A DNA stretch of 64,000 nucleotides from contig JAVGWX010000005.1 of NCBI GenBank assembly GCA_036924085.1, forward strand, positions 44,506,278 to 44,570,277, written 5' to 3'. Both the position numbers and the translations under genes were made by a program. The DNA comes from Ariolimax columbianus. Its lineage: Eukaryota > Mollusca > Gastropoda > Stylommatophora > Arionidae. The notes under the pieces are model-generated. The model was not told where the DNA came from. It made no database searches and saw only the letters and a list, made by a program, of their open reading frames with translations. Positions 22,855 to 33,093 of the stretch are shown here, one piece after another; positions within the stretch are counted from its first letter, which is position 1; every line of letters begins with the position of its first letter.

Positions 22855-23708
22855 TCTTAGTCTTAGTCTTAGTCTTAGTCTTATTTAGTCTTAGTCTTAG
22901 TCTTAGTCTTAGTCTTATTTAGCCCTAGTCTTAGTCTTAGTCCTAGTCTTAGTCTTAGTCTTAGTCTTATTTAGCCTTAGTCTTAGTCTTAGTCTTAGTC
23001 CTAGTCTTAGTCTTAGTCTTAGTCTTATTTAGCCTTGGTCTTAGTCTTAGTCCTAGTCTTAGTCTTAGTCTTCGTCTTACATAGCCTTAGTCTAATTCTT
23101 ACTTTGCCTTAGTTTTAGTCTTACTTAGCCTTAGCCTTAGTCTTTGTCTTACTTAGCCTTAGTCTTAGTCTTTGTCTTACTTAGCCTTAGTCTTTGTCTT
23201 ACTTAGCCTTAGTCTTAGTTTTAGTCCTAGTCTGTGTCTTAGTCTTAGTCTTTGGCTTAGTCTTAGTCTTTGACTTAGTCTCAGGCTTAGTCTTAGTCTT
23301 AATCTTTGGCTTAGTCTTAGTCTTTGTCTAAGTCTTAGTCTTATTCTTAGTCTCTGTCTTAGCCTTAGTCTTTGACTTAGTCTTTGTCTTAGTCTTAGTT
23401 TTAGTCTTAGTCTTTGTCTTAGTCTTAGTCTTAGTCTTTGTCTTAGTCTTAGTCTTAGTCTTAGTCTTATTATTAGTCTTAGTCTTATTCTTAGTCTTTG
23501 TCTTAGTCTTTGACTTAGTCTTAGTTTTTGTCTTATTCTTTATGCTAGTCTTAGTCTTTGACTTAGTCTTAGCCTTACTGAGCCTTAGTCTCAGTCCTAG
23601 TCTTAGTCTTAGTTATTGCCTTTGTCTTAGTTTTTGACTTAGTCTTAGTCTTAGTCTTTGACTTAATCTTAGTCTTAGTCTTAGACTTAGTCTTAGTTAT
23701 TACCTTAG
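22855..23708. repeat. (CTTAGT)n hexamer array, second locus
   Basis: About 140 hexamers; the left part is purer. Variants CTTTGT, CCTAGT and ACTTAG differ from those in the first array, so each locus was homogenised separately. Confidence 0.95.
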
Positions 23709-24078
23709 TCTAGTCGACCTGTACTTCTACAGGGGATGATGCCACTGTGCAGGTCCCAGCTCTCCCGTGAGCTGTTGGTAGCTGGCAGGAGGATTTTCCG
23801 CTTAGCGTTACAGGCTCCAGTAGCTTATTACTCCTCTGTGTTTAGATAAGTGCCTCGGATAGTGGTTAACTGATGTGCGAGTCCATCTTGATAGACTTGA
23901 ACACTAGAGCAACATAGACCCGCATCCTGTTAGGCGCCATCTGTATAAAACATCTGACAACGGCCGGTGTTATGCCATGTCACACAGTTAGTCCCCTCTT
24001 ACTACATGCTCTCTGTGGGGCAGTTGCGCTATTCATGTCCCTGTCATACACAAAGAGACCGACGGACCACTTTTGGGT
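22855..24078 (-). mobile_element. Retroposon B with expanded hexamer tail (B2)
   Basis: Same organisation as B1: hexamer array at 22855-23708, then GTCGACCTGTACTTCTACAG, GTAGACCCGCATCCTGTTAG and CATGCTCTCTGTGGGGCAG, ending near 24078. In element orientation (minus) the array is the 3' tail. Confidence 0.7.
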
Positions 24079-24479
24079 AACAGCACTGCAGTCGATAAAC
24101 ATTTAAATATTTTTTTTAATTAGATGAGCGTATGAAAAGAAAAACGAGAAAAGAGAGTGCACAACCAGCGAGCTAAGTGGCCCATCAGTATCTAAGCTAT
24201 TCATCATTTACTAAGACGGACTGAGCACCTATAGGTCTGCCTGGAGTACAAAGATGTCGATTCTTAACTGAACACGCCAGAAGATTATTATTGTTGCCGA
24301 CGAACATATGGTGTACACAGATAAATAAAAGAACAATTCCATTTAGATGTTATATGACATATTTGGGATTTGGCCAAAGGCACTTTTTTCATTACAAAAG
24401 GCACACTTATATTATTGTGGCAGTAGCACGCAGGATGCATATGCTTCTCAGACTTGTTCTGGTACTCAATTTATAAGAA
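24079..24479. other. No recognised feature
   Basis: Non-coding flank with no motif. Confidence 0.4.
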
Positions 24480-24600
24480 TGGGTCGGCGTTTGCGATCAA
24501 AAAAACAGCCCCGCACTAATGGGGTATTGAACCAAGATTGCTCGGCTAGGCAAGTCAGTGCACTAGCCACTGTACCAGCACGGCTCCTACTACAGAAATG
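24480..24600 (-). mobile_element. tRNA-headed SINE (SINE-4)
   Basis: On the minus strand: GGAGCCGTGCTGGTACAGTG with box A-like GTACAGTGGCTAGTGC, then CTTGGTTCAATACCCC (box B). Confidence 0.5.
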
Positions 24601-24666
24601 CACATCATACGAAGAACAAAGAGTAGAGAAGTTCCGGGTCAGGCAAATTGTACTGATCAGAATATC

Positions 24667-24790
24667 TTAGTGCTGGTCAGGCAAAACTGCCCGCCATGCA
24701 GTTCTCCCCATGAACAGGTTGTTTCATGGCAGTCTGACTAACGAGGTAGGTATCGGCACATTTCATCCCCATAGTTTTTATTTTCCGTGG
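24667..24790 (+). mobile_element. Retroposon X fragment (X5)
   Basis: GCTGGTCAGGCAAAACT, then TGTTTCATGGCAGTCTGACT and AACGAGGTAGGTATCG match the X body; the rest is missing. Confidence 0.5.
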
Positions 24791-24814
24791 GGTAGGCACT
24801 ACGTCACACTTCAT

Positions 24815-25905
24815 TCTTCTAGTATTCAGCTACGTGGATTGCCCTGTCACTGGCACTCAGCAGGTCATCCATGCTACAATTCTCCGGGAGGTTTGGGCAT
24901 ATCATCAGATGGTCCTGCTCTTGTGTTGCTCCACATTCGTATGTTTCACCATCCCTGTATCCCCATCTTTTCAGGTTTTTCCTGCATCGTGATACACCAG
25001 TTCGAAGTCTATTTAGTGACTTCCATGTTGCGTAGGGCAAATGTTCATGATCCTTCCGTAACTCGATCAATGGAACCTGTGTCAGCTGTTTCCAACTTTT
25101 GATTTTCTGGACTAGTCTTTAGTTGACTGTAAAAAACGTTGTCTTGACTTCAGTCTTACACGCTGCACCTGATGACTGAACATAGAGTATCTTGGATCAT
25201 TCACCTGTTTCTCTCCTTCTGTCTCTGACGCTATAGTTCTTCGTATCTCTGGTGATGTTATGCCGATTATGGGGTATATTTGTTTCAGCTCGTGTATGTT
25301 TTAGGCCTCCAGTAACTATACGGCCTGCCTCATTTATTGATGATATGTTTGACACGTGCAGAGTTCTTCCTGACTGGTGCGGCGTACTCAGATACAGAGA
25401 TGTTTGACACGTGCAGAGTTCTTCCTGACTGGTGCGGCGTACTCAGCTACAGAGATGTTTGACACGTGCAGAGTTCTTCCTGACTGGTGCGGCGTACTCA
25501 GCTACAGAGATGTTTGACACGTGCAGAGTTCTTCCTGACTGGTGCGGCGTACTCAGCTACAGAGATGTTTGACACGTGCAGAGTTCTTCCTGACTGGTGC
25601 GGCGTACTCAGATACAGAGATGTTTGACACGTGCAGAGTTCTTCCTGACTGGTGCGGCGTACTCAGATACAGAGATGTTTGACACGTGCAGAGTTCTTCC
25701 TGACTGGTGCGGCGTACTCAGATACAGAGATGTTTGACACGTGCAGAGTTCTTCCTGACTGGTGCGGCGTACTCAGATACAGAGATGTTTGACACGTGCA
25801 GAGTTCTTCCTGACTGGTGCGGCGTACTCAGATACAGAGAAACATAGAGCGAGTGCTGATGTTCTAAGGACATCTGGCTTGGCTCCTCATGTTGTGCCAG
25901 TCATA
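24815..25905 (-). pseudogene. LINE RT C-terminal region, interrupted by a 55-bp array
   Basis: Reading on the minus strand: DVLRTSALALC, SVSEYAAPV then KNSARVKHI (RT thumb region), then a degraded stretch, then ATWKSLNRLRTGVSRCRKNL and KRWGYRDGETYECGATQEQD with HLMICPNLPENC. The last part is the C-terminal cysteine/histidine segment (R-L-R-T-G-V, W-G, C-x-C-G, H-x-x-x-x-C-P) of jockey/I-type LINEs. The code for EYAAPVRKNSARVK lies in the repeated unit of the array at 25345-25843; 55 is not a multiple of three, so the frame is lost. Confidence 0.75.
25345..25843. repeat. 55-bp tandem array, nine units
   Basis: Units begin GATGTTTGACACGTGCAGAG and repeat every 55 bp (starts at 25399, 25454, 25509, 25564, 25619, 25674, 25729 and 25784, plus a slightly different first unit). 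The only common difference is GCTA versus GATA near the unit end, so the array is young. It was built from LINE RT code. Confidence 0.95.
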
Positions 25906-26214
25906 GTAGTGAACATTGCACTACAGGCAGAAGGACTCCAGTCCACCTTCTCAAGTACGTTTTAGGATGTCAGGAGATTCATTGAAGCCTGCCACCAAAG
26001 AAATTTGTAAAGGGTATTTAACTCAAGTACGAGCGGCATTAACAACAACATCAAGAACAAAGCGAGCAAATGTTGAGATTACCAATTTCACTGCTGGACA
26101 CGCTCTGAGAGGGACATCAGACTGGTCATTGCCATCGTTTCCTCCATTCAAGAGTTGTCTTCTCACAACATAAGTGGCAGAAGAATTGAAACGTTGCTTT
26201 CCATTGTTTTTAAA

Positions 26215-26345
26215 TAAGTCCTATCGCAGAAGCTGCCGTCGGTGATGAAGTTTAGAGAATTCGTCGTACTAAGTCACAGCTTGTGGATGGTGGGGTGACC
26301 AGTTCCCTTCCTCACTGCCTTTTCGTAATCTAATCATAGATCAGG
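26215..26345 (-). mobile_element. SINE-3 fragment
   Basis: Resembles the 34370-34510 segment (AAGTCACAGCTTGTGGATGG, GTTCCCTTCCTCACTGCC); the body of SINE-3 without its tRNA head. Confidence 0.5.
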
Positions 26346-26469
26346 TACACATTTACAAATGAACCCAATATACAATTTGGTCGACTGAAGCGTGCTGTAG
26401 TTTGAGTGGAAACCCGTACATGTGCCTTGAATAATGACTGATCCACTACTGCACTAATCAGATGCTACC

Positions 26470-26730
26470 TTTCTGTGACGTAAAGGTCTGTCCCATAGTA
26501 GTTGCACTACTGTCGGGGAATGAAGTTGTTAGAGACTTCAGTGTACTAAGCCACATCTTGAATGAGATAGGAAAGCCGATTCCTTTCTTCGCTGCCTTTT
26601 GTTTACTTAATCAAGAACCCATTTAGAGGGGAATCAACTGGAGCTCACTGGTGGCGGGATTTGTACCCTCCCCTTTTTCATAAAATGCGAGAGCTCTACC
26701 ACTGCGCTAACTATACTCTTTCTATACCCA
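26470..26730 (-). mobile_element. SINE-3 copy (minus)
   Basis: On the minus strand: TTAGCGCAGTGGTAGAGCTC (box A) and GAGGGTACAAATCCCG (box B), followed by a body whose GTGGCTTAGTACACTGAAG and CTAACAACTTCATTCCC blocks also occur at 34520-34770. Confidence 0.7.
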
Positions 26731-26764
26731 CCACTGGAATATCCAGATTTACTAATAGCAACAA

Positions 26765-27112
26765 TTATTAGAGTTGTCCGCCAGGGTCTTTGTGTATGAC
26801 AAAAACAAGAATAGCACCACTGCCCCACAGAGAGCATGTCGTAAGAGGAGATTAACTGTGTCACATGGCATAACACCGGTCATAGTTATGTGCTTTGTTA
26901 CGAGCAGAAAAGATGGCGCCTAACAGAATGCGGGTCTACTTTGCTTTAGTGTTTTGAGTTTATTAAGATGAACTTGCACATCGCTTAAACACCATCCAAG
27001 AAACTGACTGTATACATACAGTGCAGTCTTCTAAATCAGTATAAAGACGTTAAGTTATGTTCAGTTAAGTTAAGTTAAGTAATGTTCAGTTAAGTTAAGT
27101 TAAGTTACGTGT
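26765..27112 (+). mobile_element. Retroposon B copy with LINE-D type 3' end (B6)
   Basis: 5' core: TCTTTGTGTATGACA, AATAGCACCACTGCCCCACA, GCATGTCGTAAGAGGAGA. The 3' part is not the GTACAGGTCGAC module but TCTTCTAAATCAGTATAAAG followed by a GTTAAGTTAAG-rich tail, which is the LINE-D end. This is the clearest complete example of that combination. Confidence 0.75.
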
Positions 27113-27739
27113 TAAAAAGCATGACAACAATCATTACCAGTTGGAGTTCAGGGTTGAGAATGTCAAGGTGAAAAGGACACTTCTTCATAACGAAACATAA
27201 CATAACAATCAAACTTGCGTAGGATTGAAGATGACAGAGAAAGAGAATAGCCAGAACGTTAAATTACACCTGATGAAGATAGCGCATTGAACGCCAAGAC
27301 AACTGGCACCTCATGGGAGGAGCTTACAGGACGACCAAAAATAGAATCTTTCATCGGAAACCGGCATCATTAAGTCCAGTCATTCTAGTATCATTTATCG
27401 AGATCATTTCTCTATTTGGAGTTTCGCATGAAATTATGCAATCTCTTTCTGGAAATAAAATGGCGAAATTAAACGAAACAACAGAAGAAATAAAAAGAAA
27501 ATAAATGATTTTCGTTTTCCAAATTCAAATTCAAAACTGACCAATGGCGTGCTTCCATTTGAGGAGTTTCGTTATCTTGAATTATCATTACTAATTTTTT
27601 AATAAAACGCGTATGATTCTATTGTTAAGTTGAACACAGAAGAAAAGTTCACATTTCTGAAACATGAAATGAAAAGACATACAAGTAAGGAGGTAAAAGA
27701 AGTAAGCCAGTCTGCCAGGAAAAGATATAAATTATCTTT
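27113..27739. other. No recognised feature
   Basis: Non-coding, AT-rich; no motif. Confidence 0.4.
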
Positions 27740-28120
27740 GTCAATCAATCAATGCTCGACGTTTCTTTCGGGGCATATGCATTGACAACCCTCCCCTAAC
27801 AATTTCGATTTTGATATGCCGTTTCTGGCTCTCTCCAGTTGGGTTCCAGGGATGGGAGTTCATTTTCCCAGGCCCTTCTCCATGTGTATATTCATCTTTC
27901 CTTATTGCTCCAAGTAAGAGCGTGGCTGACCATCTGTGATGGTATTTTCCGTAACGTTTCCTTTCCAACCCCATTTGCTACGTTTGATCTGTCGCTCAAC
28001 TGGTTATTGTTGGCTTCTTTCCCGTGTGTCTCCAATCCTCACCATGTCCTGCTAGCCTGTACCCTTTATCCACAGTAGATTGACGAGCGACCGGAGCTTC
28101 ATCTGTATTGCCTTTAGTGT
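27740..28120 (-). pseudogene. RTE-like LINE 3' end
   Basis: Minus-strand frames give W-E-N-E-L-P-S-L-E-P-N-W-R-E and a terminal VVNAYAPKETSSID, resembling the ending of RTE-type proteins (W-R-x-x-V-x-x-L-C-x). It aligns in DNA with 21905-22110. Several stops. Confidence 0.55.
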
Positions 28121-28164
28121 TCTCCAAGTTCCTGATCGTACAGCACAGCTGACTTTACATTGTA

Positions 28165-29033
28165 ATTCATCATGTAGCACGCCCTTTGCAGAACGTCGCT
28201 CTCATGACAGTTTGTCTGTAGGAAACTTTATCTTTCACCAGTCTTCCGACTTGCCCACGGTCAAATTCAGCGTCACCTTGATGTTCTGAATCCATCGTCT
28301 TCTTGGTCGGCCTCTGCTTCTCTTCCCAGTGAACATGCCTTACATAAAAGCTCTCTCTCCAGTCCGGAGTGTCGTTTGACGTGTACAAAAAAACCTAAGT
28401 TTTCGGGTCATTACGCCCTTTATGAGCCAATTCTCCTCTACATTCAGGTCTTGCCGGATGGATTTGTTTGTTTCTTTCTTTGTCCACGTTATTTTCAGCA
28501 CGGTGTTTCAAAAGCACCGATCTTCGTTCTTATTGCTGGTGTAATCGTCCATGTTTCACATCCATAGGTTGCCACTGAAAAAATGCATGTTTTTTTTTTA
28601 TCTTTGCTTTTAGTTTCTTGTTTATATTATGTCATAGGTTCTGCCTACTCCTTATCTTCTGCATTACCATAGTCGATCGTCTTCTGACTTCTTTTGTACA
28701 GTCTCCATTGTTGTTCAGTATTGATCCCAGATATTCAAAATGTGAAACATTTTCAATCTCTTCGCCAGCTATCTCGATTTTAGGTTGAAGTTTTGTCTTA
28801 TCAGTTGTTATTATTTTTGTTTTCTTTGTATTCAGGTAGAGATCCTGGGCTTCACTTTGTTTCTTTGTATTCAGGTAGAGATCCTGGGCTTCACTATGTT
28901 TCTTTGTATTCAGGTAGAGATCCTGGGCTTCACTATGTTTCTTTGTATTCAGGTAGAGATTCTGGGCTTCACTATGTTTCTTTGTATTCAGGTAGAGATC
29001 CTGGGCTTCACTATGTTTCTGGACTGATGTCAC
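28165..29033 (-). pseudogene. LINE-A fragment with in-frame 39-bp tandem expansion
   Basis: Minus strand, from high to low coordinates: repeated SEAQDLYLNTKKH units, then TKIITTDKTKLQPKIEIAGE, EIENVSHFEYLGSILNNNGD and CTKEVRRRSTMVMQKIRSRQ, which are the RT thumb blocks. After frame changes come a C-E-T-W-T region (near 28560), the G-H-V-like region, and finally DKVSYRQTVMRATFCKGRAT followed by CATGATGAAT. Dead through frameshifts and stops. Confidence 0.8.
28826..29025. repeat. 39-bp tandem array (five units) inside RT code
   Basis: Units starting TTTCTTTGTATTCAGGTAGA repeat every 39 bp. On the minus strand each encodes KHSEAQDLYLNTK; 39 is a multiple of three, so the frame stays open. Confidence 0.95.
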
Positions 29034-29039
29034 TTATTG

Positions 29040-29211
29040 TTTACTACATTGAAATTAAACAGTCTTATTAGTCTTCATGTTTCCTGGATTTCCATATATT
29101 ATTCAGTAACATTTGTCTATAAGCATATGTCTTTGTCTCTCTAATCCTAGCCCTTACATCTGCCTATGTGTTCTCTGAAGTATCAATGGTGTTGCTAAAA
29201 TATGTGAAGGT
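29040..29211 (-). pseudogene. RTE-like RT fragment, 3' half, split by X2
   Basis: On the minus strand FTYFSNTIDTSENT, then ADVRARIRETKTYAYRQ and NNIWKSRK match the RTE thumb region (F-x-Y-L-G-S-x-I-D-x-x-G-x-T-x-A-D-V-x-x-R-I). The upstream half (DVLEGATLKEIDT) lies at 29806-29875, on the other side of retroposon X2. Confidence 0.75.
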
Positions 29212-29805
29212 GGGAAACTAAGTCCGGTCAGGCACAACATACTGACCAGAACGTCGCGTCAGGATCAGGCACAACATACCGACCAGAATGTCGCGTCAGG
29301 ATCAGGCACAACATACTGACCATAACGTCGCGTCAGGATCAAGCACAACATACTGACCAGAATGTCGCGTCAGGATCAGGCACAACATACTGACCAGAAC
29401 GTCGCGTCAGGATCAGGCACAACATACTGACCAGAACGTCGCGTCAGAATCAGGCACAACATACTGACCAGAACTTCGCGTCAGGATCAGGCACAACATA
29501 CTGACCAGTACGTCGCTTCAGGATAGGCACAACATACTGACCATTATCTTTCTTCATTGTAGCATTTCCTGGAAATAACTGTTTTCAAGGTAGTCTGTGT
29601 GACGAGATGAGGATCGACGTGATCCCCGTAGTAGTAAGCGTCACGCAGCTGAAGCCAAGCATAGCAAAACCGCGTGGACTACCACGGTCTACCTTCATCA
29701 GCACGCTCGGGATGTGAGGAAAGCTACTACAACCGGGCACGTAATCCCTTTTCCGTGCGCATAAAGGAGTAAACTTACTCATTGGGGGCATTAAACAACA
29801 ACAAC
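29212..29805 (+). mobile_element. Retroposon X, complete copy X2 with 14-bp target duplication
   Basis: 594 bp between perfect copies of AAATATGTGAAGGT (29198-29211 and 29806-29819). Layout: short 5' leader, about eight 37-bp units (29232-29540), a body with GGAAATAACTGTTTTCAAGG, CGTGATCCCCGTAGTAGT and CACGCAGCTGAAGCCAAGCA, then a tail ending ACAACAACAAC. The duplication and CAA tail show retroposition. No coding frame. It was inserted into RTE-like RT code, which reads through once the element is left out. Confidence 0.9.
29232..29540. repeat. 37-bp repeat of X2
   Basis: About 8.3 units of ACAACATACTGACCAGAACG plus 17 further bases. All units carry GTCGCGTCAGGATC-type sequence, unlike copy X3. 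Confidence 0.95.
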
Positions 29806-29875
29806 AAATATGTGAAGGTATCGATTTCTTTCAGTGTCGCCCCTTCAAGCACGTCTGGCGCCTATGCACAGCCAA
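29806..29875 (-). pseudogene. RTE-like RT fragment, 5' half
   Basis: DVLEGATLKEIDT on the minus strand, continuing directly into the code at 29211 and below once X2 and one target copy are omitted. Confidence 0.6.
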
Positions 29876-30037
29876 GATAATCATGACCAAGATACGTGTA
29901 CGTTAATACTAACGGCAGGTAAGACAAGCGATGACGAATACTGTCCACCTGGTACGTGATCAAATATTTTTACCACAGTCTCCCCAGACTCCGCAACACA
30001 GAGGTTTTGGGGAACTGACCACAAAACATCATCAAAG

Positions 30038-30290
30038 TTATTCAGTTCAGTTCAAGTGCCATCTCTGCATCGAAGGTCGGCTGCAATGCGTCTCCAGTGT
30101 ACTATATCGCTTGCCGTAATGGTGAAGTTTGAAAGACTCTTTCAAGTACCTCTCCTGATGTTATCCACCCACTAAAAACGCTGTTTGCCTCTTGAACGAC
30201 TATCCTCCAGTATCGTCTTCAACCAGAAGGTATGTCTTGTTATTTGACCAAAATAACGTAACTGTCAAACCATGATTTCGGTCATTAAAT
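30038..30290 (-). mobile_element. LINE 3' fragment, pair of 40748-41010
   Basis: Minus strand encodes DIVHWRRIAADLRCRDGT, a LINE protein ending (W-R-R-I/L-V), followed by a stop. The DNA aligns with 40748-41010 (shared ATCGAAGGTCGGCT, TCTCCAGTGTACT and GGTATGTCTTGTT). Confidence 0.6.
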
Positions 30291-30445
30291 CTCAAAGTTA
30301 TTAAGGCACTCAAAATGTTTAATTCAGCCCAATATTAATATTTGTTATGTTGAAATACTAACAAAACATACAGTCAGCTGTAAACTACAACACAACTATT
30401 CCGCTCTAAACATCCTGTCACTTGCAAAGTCATTCATTATTGGGG

Positions 30446-30590
30446 CTTGGTAGCGGGAGTTTGAGAACGTGCAGGGCTTGGTAGTGGGAGTTTGAAGTCA
30501 AGGCTAGATAGCGGGAGGTTGCAGTCAGGGCTAGGTTGCGGGAGTTTGAGAACGAGCGGCGTAGAAGAAGATAGTATTACAGAAAATGGA
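30446..30590 (+). repeat. GAA-SINE 3' end, tandemly repeated
   Basis: About four diverged units of GGCTTGGTAGCGGGAGTTTG, each about 28-33 bp, ending GAGAACGAGCGGCGTAGAAG. This is the 3' segment of the GAA-SINE amplified in place. Confidence 0.6.
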
Positions 30591-30618
30591 ATAGACTGCA
30601 GCCGCAGGCACAAAAGTC

Positions 30619-30775
30619 ATTGCTGTGCACAATGGGGTTATGATTTCTCTTGCTGTGCACAATGTGGTTATGATTTCTCTTGCTGTGCACAATGTGGTTA
30701 TGATTTCTCTTGCTGTGCACAATGTGGTTATGATTTCTCTTGCTGTGCACAATGTGGTTATGATTTCTCTTGCTG
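30619..30775. repeat. 30-bp tandem array
   Basis: Five nearly identical units beginning TGCTGTGCACAATGTGGTTA. The open frame across it (repeats of CCAQCGYDFS) is a result of the repeat length. Confidence 0.95.
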
Positions 30776-31420
30776 GGCGCTGAATATACATAATGTGGTT
30801 ATGATTAATGTTACCGTACGTTTACCATACACAATCTAGTTATGATTCATGTCGCCAAACGTTTAACATATACAGTGTGATTATGATTAATGTTGGTATA
30901 CGTTAAACATACACATTGTTATTATGATTTATGTTGCCATACGTTAAACATTCAAAACGTGGTTATGATTAATGTTCCCATACCTTTAAGGGAGCCGCGT
31001 AGCGCAGTGGGTAGCGCACTGGCTTCGCATCTGAGTGGTTCATTGCCCAGTTGAGGCGGTAATGTTTTTTCAGACCGCAGTCAACCCGGGTCGACCCAGC
31101 CTTAAATGGGTACCGGTTCAGTCTGGGAAGTAAAAGTGGCAAGGGAGAGGAGATGGCTACCGCCCTCATATAGCCGAGCCTTTGAAATGTGACATCGCTA
31201 ACACCTCACACCCCTACGGCAGTAATGCTATGGGTTACTTTACTTTACGTTTAACAAACACAGTTAGATTATGATTAATGTTGCCATGTGTTTAACATAC
31301 ACAACGTGGTTATGATTAATGTCGCCATGTGTTTAACATACACAATGTGGTTATAGTTAATGTTGCTGTACTTTCATCATACACAAAGTGATTCTGTTTA
31401 ATGTTGCTGTTACGTTTAAA
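30776..31420. repeat. Degenerate ~42-bp minisatellite, split by SINE-1
   Basis: Units of GTGGTTATGATTAATGTTGC, ATACGTTTAACATACACAA type. They share the GTGGTTATGATT core with the neighbouring 30-bp array. A SINE-1 interrupts it at 30990-31245. Confidence 0.8.
30990..31245 (+). mobile_element. SINE-1 inserted in minisatellite
   Basis: GAGCCGCGTAGCGCAGTGGG at the start and a TTACTTTACTTTA tail. A short deletion removes part of the box B region. Flanks ACCTTTAA and ACGTTTAA are a possible imperfect target duplication, but they also belong to the repeat unit. Confidence 0.85.
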
Positions 31421-32104
31421 TATAAAGTCAATGAAGCATTAGACCACAAACAGACAACATTAACTCCTGACAATTAGACAGCATGGCGTCATCTTGACTG
31501 AGCACCTGGCAAGGGAGGGCCAAAAAATATCAATAAGTGAAACACGCCAGCTTCAGTAATTCCCCAGTGATTGTCAGGGAGATCCCTTATAATTGAAACA
31601 TCTGGAGTCCCGTAAAATCCATTTAAAAGTGTGTCCGTGACCTCACGGCAGATGATGAACGGCCGTCTGCGAGAAACGTCAACAGCTGGCAAACATGTTA
31701 AACAGTGTAGTATTATCATTCGTAATTATCAGAATTATGTATGCATGCGATTTATATAAGGATTAGTATACCAAAGGCGGAGACATTGAAAATCAGTAGG
31801 AAGAGAAAACACTAAATATTGAAGGAAAAAAGCACAGAACTTAAAAGAGGTCAGAGAATTAAAAATTAAAATACTTGGGCAGCAGTGTTCATACAAGATG
31901 AGAGAGAGGTGGAATCAAGAACACAGGAAGCTAATGCGTTTTCATATCAGCTCGTATCATTATTAAGACATATTGCAGTGAAGACAAAGAAGAAACAAAA
32001 ATTTATTTAAAAACATATAAAATAAAACTGAATTGACAGATGACAGCATCAAACTCTTATCTGTCATGCGACGTGTTCCCATTGCTGGGATAGTCGAGTT
32101 TTTC
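31421..32104. other. No recognised feature
   Basis: No coding frame of note; AT-rich. Confidence 0.4.
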
Positions 32105-32265
32105 TTTTTTAGGTTTAAGACTACAGGCCGCTTCGCCACTGCTGCCACCATTACGTGTGCTGACTTTGTTTGTTCATTTCACCCCCAGCAGAAAAACAAC
32201 ATATGCGATACCGGGCATTCGAACCCCTGCCCTCCTTGTCAGTAGGCAGGCATCGAAACCATTCG
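32105..32265 (-). mobile_element. SINE-5 copy (minus)
   Basis: Reverse complement of 17058-17215: ACTACAGGCCGCTTCGCCAC, then CGGGCATTCGAACCCCTGCC (box B). Confidence 0.65.
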
Positions 32266-32324
32266 GAAGACAAAGAGACAGCTGAAAATAGTATTTTTAT
32301 ACCAACTGTCTCCTACCAGTGCCG

Positions 32325-32645
32325 GACAGCGACTCTCACCAAGGAAGAAGAAAGAAAAATCCTGATATACGAATTGAGGTGTCGGAGAATGGCTGTCGGG
32401 GTCAGAAAGCTGAACAGAGTGTCCGAAACGAAGTAATCAGACAGCCAGTGGGTGCAACAACGTGCATTGAATACATAGAATGACAGAATGGTGCCAGAGC
32501 AAGAGGCAGACCACAAAAACGATGGATAGATGGTGTCAGTGAGACATTGTCGAAACATGACATAACAACGACAAAGCCGGCACTCGACAGAAAACTACAA
32601 CCCCCCCCCCCCCTTCGTCTATCGACACAAGGGGATAGAAATAGA
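32325..32645 (+). mobile_element. LINE RT 3' fragment with C-run
   Basis: Plus strand: LTKEEERKILIYELRCRRM, then GRPQKRWIDGVSETLSKHD in another frame, a post-RT LINE segment. A run of 14 C at 32600-32613 lies inside it. Confidence 0.5.
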
Positions 32646-32654
32646 AGAAGACTA

Positions 32655-32990
32655 TATAAGTGGTCTTCCCGGGTCTGTGTGTATGCCACGGACAAGAATA
32701 GCACCACTGCCGCACAGTGAGCATGTCGTAAGAGGAGACTAACTGTGTGACATTGCATAATACCGGTCATGGTTAGTTGGTTTGTTAAGAGCAGCATAGA
32801 TGGCGCCTAACAGCCTGCGGCTCTATTTTGCTGTAGTGTTTGAGTCTATTAAGGTGGACTCGCACAACAGTCAACCACCCTCCATTGTGGAGTAATAGCT
32901 GCTCAAGTCTAGCAGGACATCCTCATCCTGGCATCATCCAGCCCACATCAGATATGGAACCTGCAGAGGAGCTTATGCTCGTATAGATGT
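32655..32990 (+). mobile_element. Retroposon B with short hexamer tail (B4)
   Basis: 5' core as in B6 (AATAGCACCACTGCC, GCATGTCGTAAGAGGAGACT). After CCACCCTCC it continues with the other 3' module: GCTGCTCAAGTCTAGCAGGA, then ATGTACAGGTCCACTAAGAC and only two AAGACT-type units. Short TA repeats follow. Confidence 0.75.
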
Positions 32991-33004
32991 ACAGGTCCAC
33001 TAAG

Positions 33005-33055
33005 ACTAAGATATATATATATATTTATAGAGAGAGAGAGAGAGAGAAAGAGAAA

Positions 33056-33093
<38 letters not shown>

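Noticed and set aside
25345..25843. Regular repeats resembling a CRISPR array
   Set aside because: Units are directly adjacent with no variable spacers, and the sequence is LINE code in an animal-type genome. The same applies to the 49-, 53- and 82-bp arrays.
30492..30839. Cysteine-rich repeat protein (CCAQCGYDFS units)
   Set aside because: Five perfect 30-bp repeats keep the frame open; the repeat continues as a non-coding 42-bp array.
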